From Actinacidiphila rubida (lineage in GTDB: Bacteria; Actinomycetota; Actinomycetes; Streptomycetales; Streptomycetaceae), in the NCBI RefSeq assembly GCF_900110255.1, contig NZ_FODD01000002.1, forward strand, positions 310,001-374,000: a stretch of DNA of 64,000 bases, given 5' to 3'. Below are positions 61,102 through 64,000 of this stretch, piece by piece; position 1 is the stretch's first letter; each line of letters begins with the position of its first letter. The translations under genes and the position numbers were made by a program. The notes under the pieces were generated by a model that had not been told where the DNA came from, made no database searches, and worked only from the letters and a program-made list of their open reading frames with translations.

Positions 61102-61827
61102 TCAGCCGCCCGTCTTGAAGGTGAGACCGCCGACCTCGGAGTAGAAGGCGTGGCCGTGGGTGAGGTTGGCCTCGGCCTGTTCCTTGATGGTGTTCGCGTG
61201 GGTGCGCATCAGCATCGTGTCGAGCTTCAGCCCGGGAGCGGGGGCGCCCACGGTGACGTGGGCGACCTCCTCCAGCAGCAACTGGCCGACGGCGTGCTCG
61301 ATCTGCTCCTTGAGCGGGCCGATGGTCTTGTCGATGAGGATGCCGATGACCTCTTGCTCGAAGCGTTTGAGGATGCCGTCCATCAGCTTGTTCTGCAGCT
61401 CGATCTCGGCGACCGCGGCGGCCTCGGACAGGCCGAGGGTGAACACCGCGGCGGCCTGGTCGCCTATCAGTTCCGCGGCGGCGATGCCGAGTTGGACGAT
61501 GCACTCGTCCTTCATCGCCTCCACGCCGACCGCTGCGACGTCCAGCGCGTCGGCGAGGATGTGACAGCCTTCGATCAGGGTCTTCATGTGGCCCTGGGTC
61601 TGCGAGCCCCACACCTCGGCCAGCGCGGTGTACGACTGGGCGGCGTAGGTCTCCTGCAGGCCGCCGGTCACCACCCCGTGGGTCACGTCGTGCGAGCTCT
61701 GGCACGAATCGGCGTACCTGCGCAGCCCCTTGGCCGCGTCACGCAACTGGTCCTCGTCGATCTCGGGCCAGTTGAACCCGAGGATGTTGACGACCTCGGC
61801 AAGCCAGTGCGGCAAGTTGATCGACAC
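61102..61827 (-). CDS. WXG100-like/CpnT-N-terminal-type partner of the RHS toxin
   Basis: Protein of 241 residues from a GTG with GGGGGA 7 bases upstream. It is nearly all helical, with 'LPHWLAEVVNILGFNWPEID' and 'SYTALAEVWGSQTQGHMKTL' typical of the WXG100-like domain at the start of ESX-exported toxins (CpnT and streptomycete relatives). Normally this domain is fused to the toxin. Here it is a separate gene immediately upstream of it, with the RHS start 4 bases after its stop. The pair probably exports as a complex through type VII secretion. The promoter may lie in the AT-rich stretch at 61860-61889. Confidence 0.8.
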   Translation of the reverse strand: MSINLPHWLAEVVNILGFNWPEIDEDQLRDAAKGLRRYADSCQSSHDVTHGVVTGGLQETYAAQSYTALAEVWGSQTQGHMKTLIEGCHILADALDVAAVGVEAMKDECIVQLGIAAAELIGDQAAAVFTLGLSEAAAVAEIELQNKLMDGILKRFEQEVIGILIDKTIGPLKEQIEHAVGQLLLEEVAHVTVGAPAPGLKLDTMLMRTHANTIKEQAEANLTHGHAFYSEVGGLTFKTGG

Positions 61828-62077
61828 GAGTCTGTCCCCCGAACCCGTCTCCGACAGCCACTATCGAACGATGAAAACTCTATCCGAACAGAGGACGGCG
61901 TAGCGATGCCGATCGGTTGCGTCACCTCGCGGGACGGCCGGTTCGTTCGCCCGGCGCACGGCCGACCCACCCTCCCCGGCGGCCGGGACCCGTGCGGTCG
62001 GGCTACCGACGGTCTCCCCTACTGTGTGCCGGATCGACTGCAGCGCTCAGGCGCGGAAGGTAGGGCCAGGGGTGGGG

Positions 62078-62851
62078 ATGGGAAGACGCGGGGCCGTGGG
62101 CGCCGCTTGCGTGGCGGCGGCCGTGGTCCTGAGCGGGTGTACGTCCGGTGGCACGGGCGACCCGGACGGGAAGTACGTGCGCGCGCTGTCGTCCGCCGCG
62201 ACGCCGGCCGCCACGACGACGCCCCCGCGCTACGTCGGAAAGCTGTCGTTCACCTACCACGGGTCACGCCCGGAGAAGGAGACGATCAACCAGACCGTCG
62301 ACATCAGGAACGACGACCAGCAGTCCGTGGTCCCGGTGCTGGCCTTCACCCCGCTGGACAAGCGTCACCAGGTGCTGTCCCAGGTGAAGGTCCGCACGGT
62401 GTACGGCTCGGACCGGGGAAACCTCGTCGTGCCGTACGGGTACGGCATGGAGATCCTGCGCTTCTCCGGGACCGGCGCGCACGAGGTCGCCGACGTCCGG
62501 GTGCGCGTGGTCGCCGTCGAGCCGGCCCGCATCCGGGCCGGCGTCCATGACGTCACCGTCCAGCCCCTGGACGGCCGCGGCCGCAAGGTCGACAAGTTCA
62601 GCCGGTTCACCGCGCTCCGGCTGTCCAACGCCGACGATTTCGCGGTGGCCGTCCGCCTGGCCTACCTGGTCTACGACCAGCCCCCCGAGGGGCAGACGCA
62701 GCAGGCCGTCGTCGTCGTGCCCGTCGGAGGGCTGATCCACGTGCCGGCTTCGGGATCGACCCTGGTGAAGGTCACCGGCGCCGCGGCGGCCGCCGTCGCC
62801 CGGTACTCCGGCGGCCCCGCGGTGAGCATCAAGCCCTACAACTCCCAGTAG
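62078..62851 (+). CDS. Lipoprotein of unknown function
   Basis: Protein of 257 residues from the ATG at 62078 (a GTG at 62072 is possible), preceded by AGGGG. A lipoprotein signal with lipobox 'VLSGC' lies at about 15-22, so the mature protein is anchored to the outer face of the membrane by Cys. The mature part is beta-rich, with 'KLSFTYHGSRPEKETINQTV' and 'TALRLSNADDFAVAVRLAYL', perhaps an immunoglobulin-like or DUF4352-like sandwich. Family not recognised. It is divergent to the WXG100-like gene; the 250-bp gap contains the two promoters. Confidence 0.75.
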   Translation: MGRRGAVGAACVAAAVVLSGCTSGGTGDPDGKYVRALSSAATPAATTTPPRYVGKLSFTYHGSRPEKETINQTVDIRNDDQQSVVPVLAFTPLDKRHQVLSQVKVRTVYGSDRGNLVVPYGYGMEILRFSGTGAHEVADVRVRVVAVEPARIRAGVHDVTVQPLDGRGRKVDKFSRFTALRLSNADDFAVAVRLAYLVYDQPPEGQTQQAVVVVPVGGLIHVPASGSTLVKVTGAAAAAVARYSGGPAVSIKPYNSQ

Positions 62852-62894
62852 GACCGCGAGGCACGGCCCCGGATCCCCCTCCCGCTTGCCGGAC

Positions 62895-62911
62895 CTATCG
62901 AGATTCGATAG
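62895..62911. promoter_or_regulatory. Perfect 17-bp palindrome upstream of the DUF2975-XRE pair
   Basis: CTATCGA-GAT-TCGATAG, a perfect palindrome 31 bases before the DUF2975 start, with AT-rich flanks. It is the obvious operator for the XRE-type regulator encoded second in the operon, which would make the pair autoregulated. Confidence 0.65.
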
Positions 62912-62942
62912 ATTTCCATCGTCATTCGTTCGGAGGGTGGTC

Positions 62943-63434
62943 ATGGGAAAGCTGACCGTGCGTGCGTTGCGCGCCGTGCTCGTGGTGGTGCTGGCCGGCA
63001 CCGTGTTCGTGCAGGCGGGGATGGTGTGGGCGTTGGTCGGCGGGAACGACCCGGAGGACGGGTCGCTCCCCCTGACGCCGCTGCGGGTGATCACGATCCT
63101 GGGCATGGCGTCGGCCCAGGTCGCCCTGGTCTGCGTATGGCGGCTGGTGACGATGGTGCGACGCGGAACCGTCTTCTCCCACGCCGCCTTCCGGTACGTG
63201 GACCGGATGATCGGGGCGATCGTGTCGGCCGCCCTCGTGTGGTTCGCGGTCACGGCCGTCAACGCGCCGGGCCAGCGGGACGACCCGGGCGTCACCCTCA
63301 TCATGGGCGGGATCGGCGTGGCCATCCTCGGGGTCGCGCTCATCGTGCTCGTGCTGCGCATGCTGCTCGCCCAGGCCGTCGCGCGCGACGTCGAAGCGGC
63401 AAGGATGCGGGCCGAGTTGGACGAGGTCATCTGA
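62943..63434 (+). CDS. DUF2975 membrane protein
   Basis: Protein of 163 residues from the ATG at 62943, with GGAGGG upstream. It has four membrane spans (about 10-30, 45-65, 90-110 and 120-142). The second loop 'RLVTMVRRGTVFSHAAFRYV' is the DUF2975 signature. Such proteins usually come as a pair with a small XRE regulator, as here; the stop overlaps the next ATG (TGATG). The function is unknown, perhaps sensing at the membrane. Confidence 0.88.
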   Translation: MGKLTVRALRAVLVVVLAGTVFVQAGMVWALVGGNDPEDGSLPLTPLRVITILGMASAQVALVCVWRLVTMVRRGTVFSHAAFRYVDRMIGAIVSAALVWFAVTAVNAPGQRDDPGVTLIMGGIGVAILGVALIVLVLRMLLAQAVARDVEAARMRAELDEVI

Positions 63435-63700
63435 TGCCGATCGTCGTCGACATCGACGTGATGCTGGCCCGGCGGAAGATGTCCGTGGGCGAGCTCGCGG
63501 ACCGCGTGGGGATCACGCCCGCCAATCTGGCGGTCCTGAAGAACGGCCGCGCCAAGGCGGTGCGTTTCGCGACGCTCGCCGCCCTCTGCGAAGTGCTCAG
63601 GTGCCAGCCCGGAGACCTGCTCCGCTGGGAGGCCGCGGACGCCGAGGCCGACGGCGCGCCCCGGCCGGGGGTGGCGGCACCCGGGCCCGTCGGCCCGTGA
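63434..63700 (+). CDS. Small XRE-type (YozG-like) regulator
   Basis: Protein of 88 residues, with ATG overlapping the preceding stop. The single HTH domain covers 'VMLARRKMSVGELADRVGIT' and 'PANLAVLKNGRAKAVRFATL', then 'CEVLRCQPGDLLRWE'. It is the usual second gene with DUF2975. It probably binds the palindrome upstream of the operon. The C-terminal 20 residues are Pro/Ala-rich and unstructured. Confidence 0.9.
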   Translation: MPIVVDIDVMLARRKMSVGELADRVGITPANLAVLKNGRAKAVRFATLAALCEVLRCQPGDLLRWEAADAEADGAPRPGVAAPGPVGP

Positions 63701-63742
63701 ACCGGCAGGCGGTCCGGCCCGTGAACGGGCAGCCCGCGGTAC

Positions 63743-63776
63743 GGCCTTCGGGCCGTCCGGGGACGGTCCGAAGGCC
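63743..63776. terminator. Strong hairpin after the XRE gene
   Basis: GGCCTTCGG / CCGAAGGCC pair perfectly over 9 bp, with a further CCGTC/GACGG inside and a short loop. It lies between convergent genes and probably ends both. Confidence 0.8.
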
Positions 63777-63795
63777 ACTGCCACGCCGTGCGCCG

Positions 63796-64000
63796 TCAGC
63801 AGCGCGGCAGCGTGTTGCTGTGGAAGAGGGCGTTGCCGTCCACGTACCCCCCGTAGACGTACTGGATTCCGGGGTGGTCCTCGCCGTAGTAGATCGAGTA
63901 CAGGTTGGAGATCTGGTACCACACGTCCCCGTTGCCGACGTTGTTGCCGACCGTCCAGCAGTGCGGGTAGATCGAGTCGAGGTCGTCCGACCACAGGTCG
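63796..64000 (-). CDS. Partial secreted-type protein, 5' end outside the window
   Basis: Only the last 67 codons are visible. They read 'DLWSDDLDSIYPHCWTVGNN', then a Tyr/Gly-rich end including 'YGGYVDGNALFHSNTLPRC' and a stop. The pattern of aromatic and Gly residues with two Cys suggests a small beta-rich extracellular domain, perhaps SH3-like. The frame is open to the window edge. Family not recognised. Confidence 0.65.
   Translation of the reverse strand, partial: DLWSDDLDSIYPHCWTVGNNVGNGDVWYQISNLYSIYYGEDHPGIQYVYGGYVDGNALFHSNTLPRC

Overview
The window is very GC-rich, with GTG starts, 4-base start/stop overlaps and purine-rich ribosome binding sites. It carries secreted glycosidases, SUKH proteins, an Asp23 locus with its own sigma factor, a TPR-CHAT protein and an RHS toxin. 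All this points to a Streptomyces-like actinobacterium (Streptomyces, Streptacidiphilus, Kitasatospora or a relative), probably accessory or arm-like chromosome rather than core. No tRNA, rRNA, insertion sequence or CRISPR array was seen.

Layout. 0-10.5 kb: a partial gene, a giant CtpI-like P-type ATPase, a basic Lys/Ala-rich membrane protein, an atypical SDR, a pyruvate oxidase-like ThDP enzyme and an FMN/Fe-S glutamate-synthase-like protein. 10.5-22.6 kb: a secreted formylglycine-generating-enzyme-like protein flanked by decayed gene fragments, a secreted GH54 arabinofuranosidase with beta-trefoil repeats, an APH-like kinase, a solitary SUKH protein, a DUF805 membrane protein with a clear promoter/palindrome, and a 1419-residue secreted lysozyme-like/golvesin-domain protein. 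22.6-27.5 kb: a compact four-gene biosynthetic operon made of a stand-alone methyltransferase embedded in a split adenylation C-subdomain, an adenylation enzyme, a KAS III-like acyltransferase and a carrier protein. 27.5-32.1 kb: an Asp23/Gls24 envelope-stress locus in two divergent operons, one with an ECF sigma factor and a zinc-finger/Asp23 fusion, the other with Asp23, DUF6286 and AmaP-like membrane proteins. 32.3-33.8 kb: a secreted phospholipase C/phosphoesterase with a strong terminator.

34.1-40.0 kb: a translationally coupled operon of dehydroquinate-synthase-like cyclase, BadF-type sugar kinase, xylose-isomerase-like TIM barrel and LLM flavin oxidoreductase. It is followed by a divergent membrane-anchored NUDIX-box protein and an SDR. 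I read it as a small uncharacterised cyclitol-type pathway. 40.2-47.2 kb: a glycan-use unit with a GH3 beta-glucosidase (PA14), a divergent ROK regulator and an (alpha/alpha)6 glycosidase with a CBM. 47.5-55 kb: a conflict-type region with a TPR-CHAT caspase-like protein opposite a zinc-ribbon/membrane protein operon, then a Sel1-repeat protein. 56-61.8 kb: a polymorphic toxin operon with a WXG100-like partner, an RHS toxin ending in a non-specific nuclease domain, and a SUKH immunity protein. 62-64 kb: a lipoprotein, a DUF2975-XRE pair behind a perfect palindrome, and a truncated secreted-type gene.

The two places most likely to hold undescribed biology are the mini-NRPS/ketosynthase operon (22.6-27.5 kb) and the cyclase operon (34.1-40.0 kb). 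The CHAT locus and the RHS/SUKH locus are recognisable conflict systems.
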